The position numbers and the translations under genes were made by a program. The notes below the pieces were generated by a model. It was given only the letters and a program-made list of their open reading frames with translations. It had not been told where the DNA came from and ran no database searches. From Ectobius pallidus (lineage: Eukaryota; Arthropoda; Insecta; Blattodea; Ectobiidae): a DNA stretch of 64,000 nucleotides. This document shows positions 34,008-46,492 of the stretch, piece by piece. The first letter of the stretch is position 1. Each line of letters begins with the position of its first letter. The stretch covers positions 41,121,825 to 41,185,824 of the forward strand of contig CAXKWD010000005.1 of the NCBI GenBank assembly GCA_964059195.1, read 5' to 3'.

Positions 34008-36942
34008 GTAAGTTGTTTTATTCTCAAAAATAGAGTTTATAGTAAACATAAATCCCAACACTTTCCATACAGTATGCATTATAAAACTATTTCGAAGTTA
34101 AACACTCTCTCGAGAAAAAATACAGAAGATTAGGCCTACTACCAATAACAGCCTATTCCTCATCAATAGACAAAAGCTATTAGGCACACATTTCATTCTC
34201 TAGGAATGCTAATGCACTGAAGAAAGTTGTACAAATTATTTTAGAAATCAACAATATTCTTTATAAGCATTCCCTGTGAGCATTAAAAAATATAAAACGA
34301 ATACGAACTTTATTCAAACGCTCTTTCCAAGCCATTCTTCATCCAGTTTCGAGCGCACTTTCTTCGAAAAGCTGTATTCTAATAATACTTGAAATGATTG
34401 TCAGACTATCTAAGATATTTATTTAACATGTAGGTCTAACAATTCACGATTGACAACTACTTTTCAGTTTTTGTGATTATTTAGGTCTTGCTCAAACATT
34501 ACACTGTTATAGAAGTTCCTAACATCTGACGTTAAAATTTACATTTGATAGTACTTGAAAGTAATGGTGGATTGAGGTCTCTTATTATCGACAGGTCATT
34601 CTGAGTAATGAAGCTAATGGAAAATATTTATATAATTATGAAGTTGAAAATTCTAAGAAATACACTAAAATGTTTGTGAAATCGCTATTAGGTGCTTATT
34701 AGATAGAGTGTAGATCTTAATTACAGTACCAAAAAGTAATCGTTGCTATTATCGTGCCACCATAAAACTCGAGCATAATGGATGTGAATTAAACTGACTT
34801 TTCAGAAGTAGGTTATTTGTTTCCAAAGCAATAATAATTGGCAAATTACATTGTACATAATGTACGATTTAATGTACACGTATTCGTGCAAAACTAAAAA
34901 ATGAGGTTAATTAGCAGTTATCATCAGTTTTTTAAATAAAACAAACATCTCAACCTTCACAAGTTACCTTAGTTATTGAATCTCCGAGCATTCGTTTGTA
35001 TTATTATATTGCACACATTTTCTCTGTACGCATTCATCGGGATGTTCATGGTTTCCTAGTAACATTCTAGAAGTTCTGTGCGTTCAAATGCTTCTAGGAA
35101 TGTTCACGCCTATTAGAGATAAATGACTTTCCTTGGTAGTCTCTTACCGGGATGTAAACACATTTTCGTGGAAATAAGAGTTTCAGTTTTGCTACCACTG
35201 ATTTCTGTGACTACTAGCGACAGTTTAAGTTTCGTTCCAGAAAGATGTAATATTTTTGTTTTAGCTGTTTTATGTAGACAAAAATTCGGAAGTACTCATA
35301 AATGATCACAATATTTTTAATTAACGAATATTGTAAATATAATAACTCTCCACAGTTAATTAACATCTTTTTAGCACCATTTACGCTAATAAAAAATATA
35401 CTTCTTAAGAGTTTGTTCCTTTCATATTTTATGAATTTTAAGCATTTATTAAAAGATACAATGAGAACTTAATTAGGTCTGTAGGTCTATAAAATAAGTA
35501 ATAAATTTAATAGAACTCATAAGAATTAAGACTACTAATTTAGTGATATAATGGGAAGACGGGAAAAATGATTGATTTTATAAATACATTAATGTCAATA
35601 ATAATTAATATCACCTATTTTATATATTATAATCATATTTTAAATTATCATTTAATAAAACGTAAAATTTTACAATTATAATACAAATGAGATTCGTGCA
35701 ATATAGAATATGCGAAACTTTTAAGATTTGTAGTAGTTCTTGTAATGTGATATCACGCGGTGTAAAACATAGTGTGGGCTTATTACTGTAAGAAATTATT
35801 TAATCCCTAATAATAATGTAAGCTGCAATTGTAGTAATATATCGACCTACTTGCACAGGTAATATTTAAAGGAAACTAAATTTTAATTTACCACTGATCA
35901 TATTCTCAAAATCTAATTGGCTATATAAAATTGAAAGCGTGTATGTATGTTGTTCCCTATACAAATCTACATCCTTTAATAAATTTGCAAGATATTTTGC
36001 GCAAATATTCACTTCAACCCGGAAAGAAACGCTGGAAACGTTTTAAAAGAAAGTTCTAAACGCAATTCAGTTCTCATGACAACATATTGTTTCCAGTGTT
36101 CACATAAAGCTTTGGAAGTTGCAAGTAATGTGCCATGGAGTCTGCTTTCACAAATAATTAGAGAGGTTATCGTTATAATTCATTTTTGTAAATCGATTAT
36201 GGAGAATGAAATCAACGTAAATAAATCGGGTGTGATGTATTACATAACTTCCTCTACCCGGAGCACAAAGAGTATCATTTTCTTACTTCACTTTTTCATG
36301 TAGAATAAATGGTTACATTGCGGGGACAGTATTTTCAATTGTCTCATCCTCAGTTTGCGCTAACTGTGGATAGCGAGTAATGTCAGAAGTCGCTAAATAT
36401 CCTATCCACCGATATGTTATTCATCGCTATAGATTTGTATTAGTTGAGAAATAGGGACGCTTATCGTAAGCCAAGCATGTAAAAAGAGACAAAACAGGAT
36501 GGAATATATTTATTTCTTTGTACGCAGTAAATTCTTACGTTCCAGGTATTTGGGGAAGAAAATGTGAAAGTGATATTGATTTTCTTTTCATTTTTAGCAC
36601 CGAAATGGTTGAATGGCGACATGAAAGTGAGAAGTACAATATCCCGTATAGTCAGTAAAATGTTATATTACCGGAATTTCTGTTTCCTTTTATTTCAACC
36701 CTTACCAGGCATCGTGTACAGAATCAATTGGTTGCAAAATTATAAGTCCTGTAAGAGTGACAAAAGCTATATCTAGCATTTTATGAGGGAATAGGTCTAT
36801 TAGGAGTGTGATAGGACGTTCATCTTCGCTTCATACTCTAGATACCTATATATGGAGACATATTTTAAAAATCGAAATACCTCAATAAGTTAATTTCAAA
36901 TTACGAATTACAAAACCCGGGTGACTCCGGGCCTTTTATGAA
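34008..36942 (+). other. Start of intron after the receptor exon; no further exon recognised
   Basis: Begins with the donor GTAAGTTG. It is AT-rich with no ORF resembling TM3 or the DRY region. At 36340-36500 there is a segment inverted relative to 15060-15160 ('tttctcaactaatacaaa' and 'gacttctga-atagc' blocks), that is, a repeat fragment. The intron length is unknown. Confidence 0.6.
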
Positions 36943-37101
36943 ATAATAAAATCAGGTAAACTGATGTAAGAATGTTTTTGTTTATTCAGTGATAATTGCA
37001 ATTATGATATGCAGGAAATAATATATTTTTGTAATCGATTTCCGACCTAAGCCCCAGATTCATTAATTAAGCAGGGATTGCGGAAGAACAAAGGTCTAAA
37101 G

Positions 37102-37296
37102 CAGGCTCGGGAAGTAATGCACTGGATGTGCGAAATGATCTACCCCTCATTCGCCCTCTTCCTTATTCTTTCTATCTGACATGCGACTAGTCCCAGAAAG
37201 AACCGGTTTAGTTATCTCTATCTGTGATTGAAAGACAGTAGTAGGGACGAGAGGAAGGGTAACTTCACACTTCCAGTGCTTTCCTTCCCGTCCCTG
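37102..37296. mobile_element. hAT-like MITE (195 bp) with 8-bp TSD
   Basis: The flanks carry GTCTAAAG on both sides (37094-37101 and 37297-37304). The inverted ends are CAGGCTCGGGAAGTAATGCA on the left and, complemented, CAGGGACGGGAAGGAAAGCA on the right, and similarity continues for about 45 bp. An 8-bp TSD with CAGG-type ends fits hAT. The sequence differs from the 732-bp hAT element at 30.7 kb apart from the first bases, so it belongs to a different subfamily. Confidence 0.88.
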
Positions 37297-37444
37297 GTCT
37301 AAAGTTCATAAGCATATGTGAAGGAAGGAATATGTGAGTAGTGTTATTTTTCAAAGCTAACTGCACTTCAACTTCCAGAGCCGTGTAAGAACACTGTAAA
37401 ACAATGAGAATTGATTAGCAATTGATAAATTCAGTTTAATATAT

Positions 37445-37668
37445 TGCCATAAAATAGCCGCTAAATTGGGCATTACTCCGATACTGTTCACCCGATTTGC
37501 CTCAAAATCAATAGGCTTCTTCCCATGGACGTTTTAAATGTGTATACCAAGTTTCATGAAAATCCGATAAAGCGATTTGAGTTATCGCGCCTACAGACAC
37601 ACGGACAGACAGACAGACATTTTCCTGTCCACCACAGTATCTCAGACAGTACCATTCTTGCACTTAAA
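37445..37668 (-). repeat. Dispersed family 1, one subunit
   Basis: 'cgataactcaaatcgct', 'catgaaacttggtatacaca', and the (CTGT)n tract 'gtctgtctgtctgtccgtgt' in minus sense. Part of the rearranged element. Confidence 0.8.
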
Positions 37669-37690
37669 AATGCACTTGCACTTAATAAAA

Positions 37691-38307
37691 ACTAAATGTG
37701 TGCATCATGTATGTGAAAAGTGTGTTTTTAAGAAGGCCTTGATTAAATGTATGAGAACGGAATGAGAGTGGTTCACAACTCCATGGGGAAGAGAAAGAAC
37801 ATATTTAAGCATGCAGTACTACATACTCGTAGATGAAAAATAAACATTCCAATGTTTTAAAAAGAAACGAGAATTAAGCTTTCATTGCCTTAAAATAGGC
37901 TAAAAAGACTTCTCGGTACCGTAAAGGCCTAAGTTACCGTCTACAAACAGAGACGCATAGGGGACTGCAAGCAATATGTTGCTATAGTTTTAACAGAGAA
38001 TATTGTGCGTAGAGAGATACTTTTAGTGAACTCAAAATTAGGAATAATGGCCTATGGCCAATTGTCCGAATAGGTTTTTCTCTAGTTTTTCCGTTTACCG
38101 GTTCGTTGTATTATTCTGGTTTCCTTTTCTCTACTCGTATTCAAATACCCATGCCCAAAGCGGAACTGGTACCTGCTGCCTCTTTCACCACGGCTCAACT
38201 TGCTAAACACCTTGCTAGGCAGTTTCATCGTCTAATGCGTCACCAGTTTTGACAAAATATAAAACACAGTGAAAGCTCCTGATTTGAAATATAAGACAAT
38301 TAATTGC
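37691..38307. other. No gene
   Basis: AT-rich sequence without recognisable repeats or ORFs. Confidence 0.45.
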
Positions 38308-38322
38308 TTGTTGCAATTTATT

Positions 38323-38601
38323 CCCTGGCGCTAACATCCCAGAAGGGACAAGGCCTACCACCCGACCGCTGCGTCATCTACCATGGCAGACGGGGGCATG
38401 TAGTCAGCATGCCGACACCCACCCGACACTCCGAGACCGGAGCCGCTACTTCTCTATCAAGTAGCTCCTCAATTTGAATCACGGGCTGATTGCACCCCTA
38501 CCAGACCTCCCTACCTCAGAAAAATCCGAGGAGGTACCGGGGATTGAACCCGGGCTTACGGATCTGTAGTTAGCGACTCTAACCACAAGACCACGCCAGC
38601 G
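38323..38601 (-). mobile_element. SINE family B, complete copy with 15-bp TSD
   Basis: On the minus strand: head 'cgctggcgtggtcttgtggt' with an A-box-like TGGTCTTGTGGTTAGAG, B box GGGTTCAATCCCC, then the conserved body ('tctgaggtagggaggtctgg', 'ttcaaattgaggagctactt', 'gccatggtagatgacgcagc') and the end 'ttctgggatgttagcgccag'. The TSDs TTGTTGCAATTTATT (38308-38322) and TTGTTACAATTTATT (38602-38616) differ by one base. No internal ORF, as expected for a SINE; it would be moved by a LINE in trans. Confidence 0.9.
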
Positions 38602-38616
38602 ATTGTTACAATTTAT

Positions 38617-39200
38617 TACAAACTCTAAAATTTGTCACATATTAAAACACTGTCATAAGTTACATTTTTTAAAAAATTTAACCTCTTGTGACTTAATGTG
38701 TAACTTATTAAAAAACTTCTTAAAACGCAGACCCTAAGATTTGATGTACCTTTTTGTTGTAAAGCCACTAACATGGATAAATAATTCAACCATTAGAAAT
38801 AATTTTTATCACATTTATTCGGTTTGATGTTCCTTACAGGATGCATTTCGAACGAAAGATTAAACTCAACACTCAACACTCAACAATGTTTGCAATGAAA
38901 ACATTATCACAAGACCATGGCCTGCTAATCCCTTTTTATGCAATAGCCTATACATAAGCCCAGGCCTTGTGGGTCAGGGCATATAACCTAAGAATAACTA
39001 GAAACAATCCAATTAATGCTCCTCGATAATATTTTTAAATCAATATAAATAACACTATTGAAGAAGTAAGATTAAATTTACAAAGTTCAAAATGAACAAA
39101 TGATCCTAGTAGATGAAGGTACAGTTGAAAACCCTTGGGAATGAAATCTACCAAAGCCTACTAAAGAGTGTGAACTTTTATATCTCTTTTTAGTTTTTTT
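38617..39200. other. No gene
   Basis: AT-rich; a short pentamer duplication ('caacactcaacactcaaca', about 38868-38886). Otherwise nothing. Confidence 0.45.
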
Positions 39201-40223
39201 ACTTCCTCTGCCCGTACCATAGGTACTATAGGTAGAGGAAGTATTGTTTTCGACCCTAAAATTCGAAGTTGAGTTTTTAGCATAGGCTATATACACGTTT
39301 CAAGGCCCCCTGAATCCAAAAATACTATTTTTGGAAACATGTCTGTGTGTCCGTGTGTGTGTCTGTCTGTCTGTCTGTGTGGATATCTATGAACAGGCTA
39401 GCTCCGAAACGGAGAATCGTATGAAAACAAAATTTCGTATTTGGGTCAGGTACCTTCTGAAGATGTGATTCGAAGATTGGCGACAAATTTCCCTTATTTT
39501 TAAGGGGACTTTACATGAAGAAATTTTCGTTTTTCGCGATTTTCTCGAAAACGGCTCTAACGATTTTATTTGAATTTTGCACATGGATTTCTTGTACCAA
39601 GAGCTAAAACTTTTATTTGAAACATTTTTTCGAACAAATTCTCTGAAGGGTAGTTATAAGCAACCCACTGTGAATACGTGCTTTTTGCAATACGGCTTCT
39701 TGTAAATCGTACGAAAACAAAATTTTGTATTTGGGTTAGGTACCTTCTGAGGCTGTGAAGATTGGTGACAACCTTCTCTTATATTTAAGGGGACTTTACA
39801 TGAAGAATATTTTGTTTTTTGCTATTTTCTCATAAACGGCTCTAACAATTTCCTTTAAATTTTGTACATGGATTGCTTATACCATTTCAAAAACATTCTC
39901 TGAAGGGTGGTTGTAACCTACCAACTTTCCTGGTGAACAACTCAATACGCGGACATTTAAGGCATTTTATTCTATATAAGCACGTATAGTGAGAAAAATG
40001 TACTGTTGGCCCTGCTTACAGTAAAGAAATATCAGAGGGGAATATTTGATAAATTTCGGAAATTATTCTTAACAGCGGAAAGTTCAATAAACGTTTGCAG
40101 TCACTTGTTTTTTTTTCCCATAGCCTGCGTTTTTAGTCGCAACATTCAAAGAAGGGGCTATAAGATATTTATAGCATAATTATTAGTGTAAATGCTGCAA
40201 ACTTTTATTTGGGCAGAGGAAGT
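39201..40223. mobile_element. 1.0-kb element with perfect 13-bp inverted ends (family 3)
   Basis: Left ACTTCCTCTGCCC (39201-39213), right GGGCAGAGGAAGT (40211-40223). Just inside the left end a palindromic stretch repeats AGAGGAAGT inverted (39234-39242). A (GTGT/TCTG)n tract is at about 39346-39380. Two direct subunits of about 290 bp follow, each starting near 'cgtatgaaaacaaaatttcg' (39418 and 39709) and containing 'ggggactttacatgaaga' and 'aaacggctctaac'. No ORF. The superfamily is unknown. Confidence 0.72.
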
Positions 40224-42389
40224 TATGTGACTTTCACATCAGATTTTTTAATGTTTAAATGGTAAATTGCTTTCTAGCCAATAATCCTGCACCTTCACGA
40301 ATGTAGCTTTAATTCTGGATAGCACACAGCAGGGAAGTCAAACAATCGAATGCAGATTATTTGCCAATAGAACTGTTTGGTTAATGCATGACATTGTTGC
40401 ATGCCCATGACACCATGCCCATGCTGAAGAACAACATGACAAAAACAATTGTTAAAATGGGAAGTTGCCTAAAAGAACTTTCTGCATTGTTCCAACTTTC
40501 GAAAGACCATTCATAACCTCATTTTTTAAGAAATGCATGGTTAATGATCTAGGGATTATGCATTTTCGCAGGACATTGACATGTTACTCAAAGAACTGCC
40601 ACACATGTTTTAAGTACTCTTATTTCACATTACTGAAGATTTATCTTCCATGCTGTCAGTGTGTTTATTTAATTTACGAACAATACGAACTCGGCAAGTC
40701 GGCAATAGCCTGTAGAGGCTGTGACAGAATAGCCTGTGTCTAAGTAATTAATATAGTTCATGATCACGTAGAATAAAGATGTATCGTCAATAGAAATTTG
40801 CCAGGGTATAGAATCCTTTAGGGATTTGTAACTAATTGGATGTGGCCGCTATCAGTCAGTGGGAGATACAGTTCATAGATTAAAAATTGTTCTGTTTTAA
40901 TAACCGTTATTGCTCAAATTGACCTCCACGGATTTACAGAACACAATTTACAGTTGTGAGCTCATTTATTGATTATTTAAATTGGTCAATGCGGGTGCGA
41001 TTAAATATAGACCTATGAAGGAATTCCCTTCTAAAAGTAGACTTACAATGTATTCATTGAATGAATTTCTAACGAAGCCTTACACTGAAAGAGATCCTCT
41101 TAAAATATTCATTTCTGCGGAGGCGAGACGTTACAATTTCTGTTACCATTCACGTCGACTTCGATTTCCCTTCTACTGAAAAAGAATAGTGTTCTTAAAA
41201 TTTGCAAGCTAAAATAATATTGGACTCATTTGAGAAAACGCTACAATTATTTTAAATATCGGTACCGGTACCCTATGGCTAGTAGAATATCGTAACGTTT
41301 ATTCAGTGACCTTCATTGAATTGAAACTCATAGATTATTATAAATAACTCTTTGAAATACATGTTTCCGTTGTGGGACAATAGAATTGTAAAAATACCGT
41401 ATAAAACCGTATAATATGAAAATGTTTAAGTAATATGCCATGTTCTGCAATTTTTATAAAGTTACAGTGCACCTATTGAATTTACAGTTAAATTGATACA
41501 AAATGGTGGACACTACCGACATGTGGCACATGTAGATGAAAGTTTATAATTTTTTTAGTAATAGGTTATGTAATTATTTCTGTTTCTAGAATATGACCAA
41601 TTGTTCCTTATCGTGTTTTTTAATGCAGAGTGAAATATTATAGTAGAATAGTTGCCTAATTGTTAGTTATTCGTGAATTATGATATAGGCCTAACCTACA
41701 TTCTTACTTTATATGTAGAGTACTTGCACGTTCTAGGCCTACTACTCACAAAGGACTGCAAAATGTATGTGCTTCTGGTCAAATGTGAGTAGAATACGAT
41801 TAACCATATAATTTATTAATAGACCAGGCGTCGAAATCTGAACGACGAAAAATTGTTTTATCTTTATCTTTTCTTTGTATTGAATAAGCACTTAAGGCCC
41901 ATAATTTTTAAACTTTTCTTGATATACTTATAGTGAACAATGTTCAATAATGATTGCTAGGATTATTTAACCATGATTTTATTTAGGCCTAATCAGTTCA
42001 TTAATCATCGTATTATTTTCATCCGTGCTTAGAATTTTTTCAAGAAAGTTTTTGAAATTCGAGCAAATATAGATCTTAATAATAAATTTATACCGCTATC
42101 CTAAAGCACATTTGAACATACCGGTATAAATAATTGAAAACTTCTATTAATGTGGGTATTAGCAAATGCGACAAGCTACGTAGAACTACCGGTCCAAATT
42201 GAAGGCAGACCGATAGAATACTGCACGGAGTACTTATATCTATGACAAACAATTAGTAAGTCAGAGAATGGAGGAAAGGAGCTGCAAAGAAGAATAACTT
42301 TCGCATGGGGTGTATTCTGGAAGCTAAAATGTATAGGCCTACTGCAAGATATTTATAAGAGCACAAAATTAAAATTTTATTTTTTATTC
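40224..42389. other. No gene
   Basis: AT-rich. ORFs at 40465-40743 (Cys-rich by chance) and 40982-41179 have no recognised domain. A short GGTACCGGTACC palindrome is near 41261-41272. Confidence 0.4.
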
Positions 42390-43751
42390 CAGTCCATAAG
42401 GTCAAAAAGCACCGATTAGAAAAAATCGTGTAGTTTTGAAATTTTAGAAAGTTTTCGGGGGAGTCCTCAACAACAAACTAAAACTCTCAGCGAGTGGAGG
42501 GTGAGCGGAGGACAGGGGGCCTGTACAAGGTCCCTTTTATTGGTCCTTCGCTAATATCTAAACAACGGTGCATCGTAGGAGAAACGTTACTGTATACAAA
42601 ATCCCATCTGCAAAACAATTTTCTACAAGTTTGAATCTACACATTTTTTTCTATTCCCAATAAATTTAGAGATATCCAGCGAAAGTAGCAAATTTACGAA
42701 AAACGCTCTTTCGCCTCACGCTTTTCGACACACTTTGCCTTCTAGCGCTTAAGCTCTTAGGTATACAGCAATGCTCTTATAGAAGAAGTAATAGGGCGAT
42801 AAATTCTCTTTAAAATAAGTTCACATGTTCAAAAGTTATAGCCATTCTAAGTTTCAAGTAAATTTCGAGATTTCGAAAGGAAATCGCACATCACACTTTC
42901 ACTTTATTTAGGAGTTATATCTTTGTATATAAGCTGTATATTGTTTATTTACATCGTGAAATATGCGGAGAAATATTACACAACCATTAATGTTGCATTT
43001 GTTTAAAATCCGAACACGGTACAAACACAGTACATGTAATGGAAAATATATTATAGTACAGGCAACAAAAGCAAAATAGGGGGGGAAATAATTTAGTTTT
43101 GAAATTTGGTAGAGAATGATGTGAAGGGAAGTATAAAAGTCCCCATGGTTGAGGTGGAGCGGGGAGTGGAGAATACATTAAAATATAGTTTTTCTTAGTT
43201 TTCCCTAATTACCCCAAAAAATTGGGAGTTTTATCGAAAAACAGTTTATGCGCAAAATTAAGTTACATAAAATTTCCTACAAAATTCATTGGAATGGTAT
43301 TTCTGTAGGATTAATAGTTCAGAAAATAGAAGGAGATGAAGTATACCATAGTTCTGGAAATTCTTTTTCACCTTGACTTATGTAGCCTATTGCATTTTTT
43401 AACCAAAAAAGAGAGCAGACGATAATCAAATTGATACTATGCCAAGAAAACTAGTTATTAGAATAATATTTGTACTACAGATGAACATTACACATAAAAC
43501 TCGTCTTTGATATTGTTATGAAGCTTAGAAAAATCTCATGGTATGAGTGCACGTTATAAGAAACATGAACCAGGCACATTAGCCGATATTTTTCGTTTGA
43601 AATATTATTTCGAAAATTTTTAAAGAGTTAGATATATTTAGAAATCTAAAACCTGGTAGGCCTACCTATTACTTTAAATAAATTTTTAGTTTTCTATTTC
43701 CTTTTTTAAATCTTCAATATTGGAACCCTAGTATATCGTATGATAATAGGG

Positions 43752-44021
43752 TTATATTTTTCTATCTACTGAACACTCAGTAGGCTTATTTATACACATT
43801 TCATTAAAGAGTACCTGAACGAATTCTTTTGCTTGGAGGTCATTAATCTTAAGATCATCTTCTTCTTCTTCTTCTAATGATATACTGTTGGTGCATGTAC
43901 AATGGCAGGTTCCAAAAACGGATGAGCATTTAATGCCGACTTTTGGCATCCATACATTCCACCACTCCGAGTTGCACAGCGGCAAAATATTGTGGTGTGC
44001 AAATATTGTCTCACGAAGCAT
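43752..44021 (-). pseudogene. Relic of GCDTT/Cys-rich protein, C-terminal end (copy A)
   Basis: An 89-aa minus ORF. 'KVGIKCSSVFGTCHCTCTNS' aligns with 'KAGIKCSSVCRTYRGTCTNN' in copy B at 51.6 kb. Several Cys residues of the CxC-type tail are lost here, and the N-terminal domain is absent, so it is a decayed fragment. It sits in the centre of the long-inverted-repeat element in the same orientation as in copy B. Confidence 0.7.
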
Positions 44022-44158
44022 ATAGACAAATAAACATTTATTTAAATAATAGGTAGGCCTACTAGATCTTAGAATTTCTAAATATACCTAATTCTTTACC
44101 ATTTTTCCAAATACCGGTAATTTTTTAAGCAAAACATATATTGGCTAAGCTTTACAAC

Positions 44159-44161
44159 GAC

Positions 44162-44235
<74 letters not shown>

Positions 44236-44252
44236 TGATAATAATAATAACT
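44159..44252. repeat. (AAT)n microsatellite
   Basis: About 90 bp of AAT/TAA repeats with two GAT interruptions near its end, inside long-inverted-repeat element A. Confidence 0.95.
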
Positions 44253-45346
44253 TTTATGCATAATGTTAACCTTTAGTAACAAAAAACTAGTTCCATTTTA
44301 ATTACCATCTGTTCCTTTTCTTGTTAAAAAATATATAATATAATAAGTCTGTATAAGATACAACTTTCAGAAATATGTCATACTTCATTTCCTTCTATTT
44401 CCTGAACTATTAATTCTGCAGAAATAGCATATGATTCAGATCAATTTTGGAGGAAATTTTATGTAAGTTAGTTTAATTTTGTGCATACCCTATATGGGTT
44501 TTAGGCATTTATGGAAACCTAGAGAAAAACGATATTTATTCGTACCCCTACCCCCCAATCCATGTGAACTTTAACTATATCGGAAAAAAATTCCCCCGCA
44601 TCTCTGCCAAATTTCTAAACTTCATGATATATTTCACCGTATTTTTCTTTCGTTGCCTGGACTATATTGTACTTCCCATTACATGTACTGTGCTTGTAAT
44701 GTGATCGAATTTTTAATAAATGCAACCTTAATGACTTTTTAATATTTCTCCGCATGTATCACGCTGTAAATATACAACATACAGCTTATGTACAAATATA
44801 TTACCCCTAAATAAAGAGAAAGTACGTTGTACGGTTTTCTTCCGAAATCTCGAAATTTGTCCGAAAATAAAATTGCTATAACTTTTGAACATTTGAAGAC
44901 ACAATAACAAATGACTACTCGTTTTAAAGGGAATTTATTTCCCTACATATTATGTTGTGATAGTATTGCTGGAGATCTAAGGGCTGAAACGGTAGAAGGC
45001 AAAGTGTGTCGAAAAGCGCGAGGCTAAAGAACGTTGTTTTCGAAAATTTGCCATTTTTTCTGGCGGATATCTCGAAAGCTATTGAGAATAGAAAAAAGAA
45101 AGTGTACAGGACATGCTTGCAGGAAATTGTATCAGCTTGAATTTTGTACACAGCAACTGTTCCTCTAAGATGCCCCGTTGTTTAGATAGAACCGAAAAAC
45201 CAATAAAATGGACCTACTACGGGCCCCCTCTGCCCCCCGCTCACCCCCATCCTCGGGGACTTTTATTATGTTGTTCAGGAACTCCCCTCAACAAATTTCA
45301 AACTACGCGATGGTTTTTTTCCTATTTTTCCTTTGTTGCCTTGACT

Positions 45347-45590
45347 ATGTTGCAAACCTGTGTCATTCCAGTTCTGTACAGGAGCCAAATCTGGGCATTC
45401 ACGAAAGGCCTAATTAATAAGATACAGGTGTGTCAACGCAAAATGGATAGAATAATACTGGACATCAGTTTTATAGACATAAATTATTAACGAAGAACTG
45501 AGAAGGAAGAGTGGAATAGAAGGCGCAGCGACCAAAGCGTGGATACTCAAGTGGCGCTGGGGAAGACACGTACTCAGAATTAGCTAATTC
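45347..45590 (+). pseudogene. Non-LTR reverse transcriptase fragment
   Basis: From 45347 the plus frame reads 'LQTCVIPVLYRSQIWAFTKG' followed by 'NKIQVCQRKMDRIILDISF'. This matches the conserved post-palm segment of many non-LTR reverse transcriptases (x-x-C-x-x-P-x-L-x-Y-G-x-x-x-W, then the Q-R-x-M-E-R-x-I-L block). After a stop the frame can be followed as 'RRTEKEEWNRRRSDQSVDTQ'. About 80 codons only, with at least one stop. It starts exactly where long-inverted-repeat element A ends. Confidence 0.75.
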
Positions 45591-45943
45591 TGTAACTTTT
45601 CGATGAGATTTTGACCGGAATTGGCAAAGGAACCAAATTTCCCACGTTTTGCTATTCTTCAAATCGATTTCGAGCGGTATAAACCATTCCGATAGTAATG
45701 GCGGCTGATCGGAATCCTTGTCGAGAGGTTTAACGCCAGCGATTTAGAATTTCGAAGTCAGAAAACGAAATTGTTTTATTAAATTTATATTATTAATGCA
45801 TAAGCATAACTAATTAAAGCAAATTAGTCTGATGGAAACATATTAAGATAATAATAATTTGTACAAATTTAGGGTTATGATGCCTTCCTTAGCAAAGAAA
45901 TTTACAAATCATGCAAAGAAATATCAGTTCTAGCGTAAAAAAA
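45591..45943. other. No gene
   Basis: No recognisable content. Confidence 0.4.
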
Positions 45944-46492
45944 CCGTATTTACTCGAATTTAATGCGCACCCCGATTTTGAAACTTGAAATCATAAAAAA
46001 AGTTTGTTGGCGAATGTAATGCTCATCAATGGTAGGATAGGTATTTTATTTGGAATTTTGTCATAGTGTTAAGGTAATAATGAACCACCACTTAAACACT
46101 TGAAATTACTGCCAGTTTTAGGCCAACAAGTACATTCCCAGACATGCTCGTCACTGAAATCCTCGATTTTGTTTAAATTTTACACATGGGGTGCTTATAC
46201 TAAGAGCTAAGAGTAGCATCATAAGATATTCTTCTCTTCTTGCCCTCCATTTCGTCACTACTAACTAGTATTTTTATACGCTCTATGTATTCCTAGTAAT
46301 AGGCCAACGATAAAATTAATGAAGTCGAGAATTACAGAAATGCATTGTTACGCAGATAAAAGTTACCGGTACTGCTAACCTACGAAACGGATTTGTACTC
46401 GAATTTAATGCTCCCTCGAATTTAACGCTCACTTCAGTTTTGAAAGCTACAAATGGACAAAAAAGATGCGCGTTATATTGGAGTAAATACGG
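45944..46492. mobile_element. Non-autonomous DNA transposon (549 bp), CCGTATTTACTC ends
   Basis: Inverted ends: left CCGTATTTACTCGAATTTAA (45944) and, complemented, right CCGTATTTACTCCAATATAA (ending 46492), both continuing into 'gcgca'. The internal right side repeats the 'ctcgaatttaa' motif. Ends of this kind are found on Tigger/pogo-like MITEs, but I cannot confirm the class. A short family 3-like stretch (about 46158-46210) is inside. No ORF. Confidence 0.75.

Larger units (their letters stand above)
36943..37690 (-). mobile_element. Third, rearranged copy of the inverted-repeat element
   Basis: Has the outer end 'aatcaggtaaactgatgtaa' (about 36952), the 'gcaattatgatatgcaggaa' block, then unrelated sequence with a hAT MITE. 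It resumes with 'ttcataagcatatgtgaagg' (about 37305), 'cttccagagccgtgt' and a single family 1 subunit ending in 'aagtgcaagaatggtactg' (complement, about 37650-37670). The tRNA-like part is lost. Confidence 0.75.
42390..45346. mobile_element. Long-inverted-repeat element, copy A
   Basis: The left (42390-43390) and right (about 44350-45346) arms are inverted copies of about 1 kb. Matching blocks include 'cttttcgacacactttgcct', 'gagatatc(c)', 'aaacaacggtgcatcgtagg' and 'gtgcgatttcc'-like parts, and, further in, 'catgtaatgg', 'acataaaatttcctacaaaa' and 'gttctggaa'. The outermost module (a 'tgaaatttgg' then 'aaagtcccc' series) is repeated once more inside each arm (about 43060 and 44580), so each arm is itself a duplication. 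The centre carries a Cys-rich gene relic and an (AAT)n array. It has the same architecture as copy B at 50252-53175. Confidence 0.78.

Noticed and set aside
34008..37000. Further dopamine receptor exons (TM3 and beyond)
   Set aside because: No segment resembling the TM3-DRY region was found in any frame downstream.
40465..40743. 92-aa Cys-rich ORF
   Set aside because: The cysteines have no zinc-finger spacing, and there is no second copy or splice context.
44159..44252. Coding repeat
   Set aside because: A plain AAT microsatellite.
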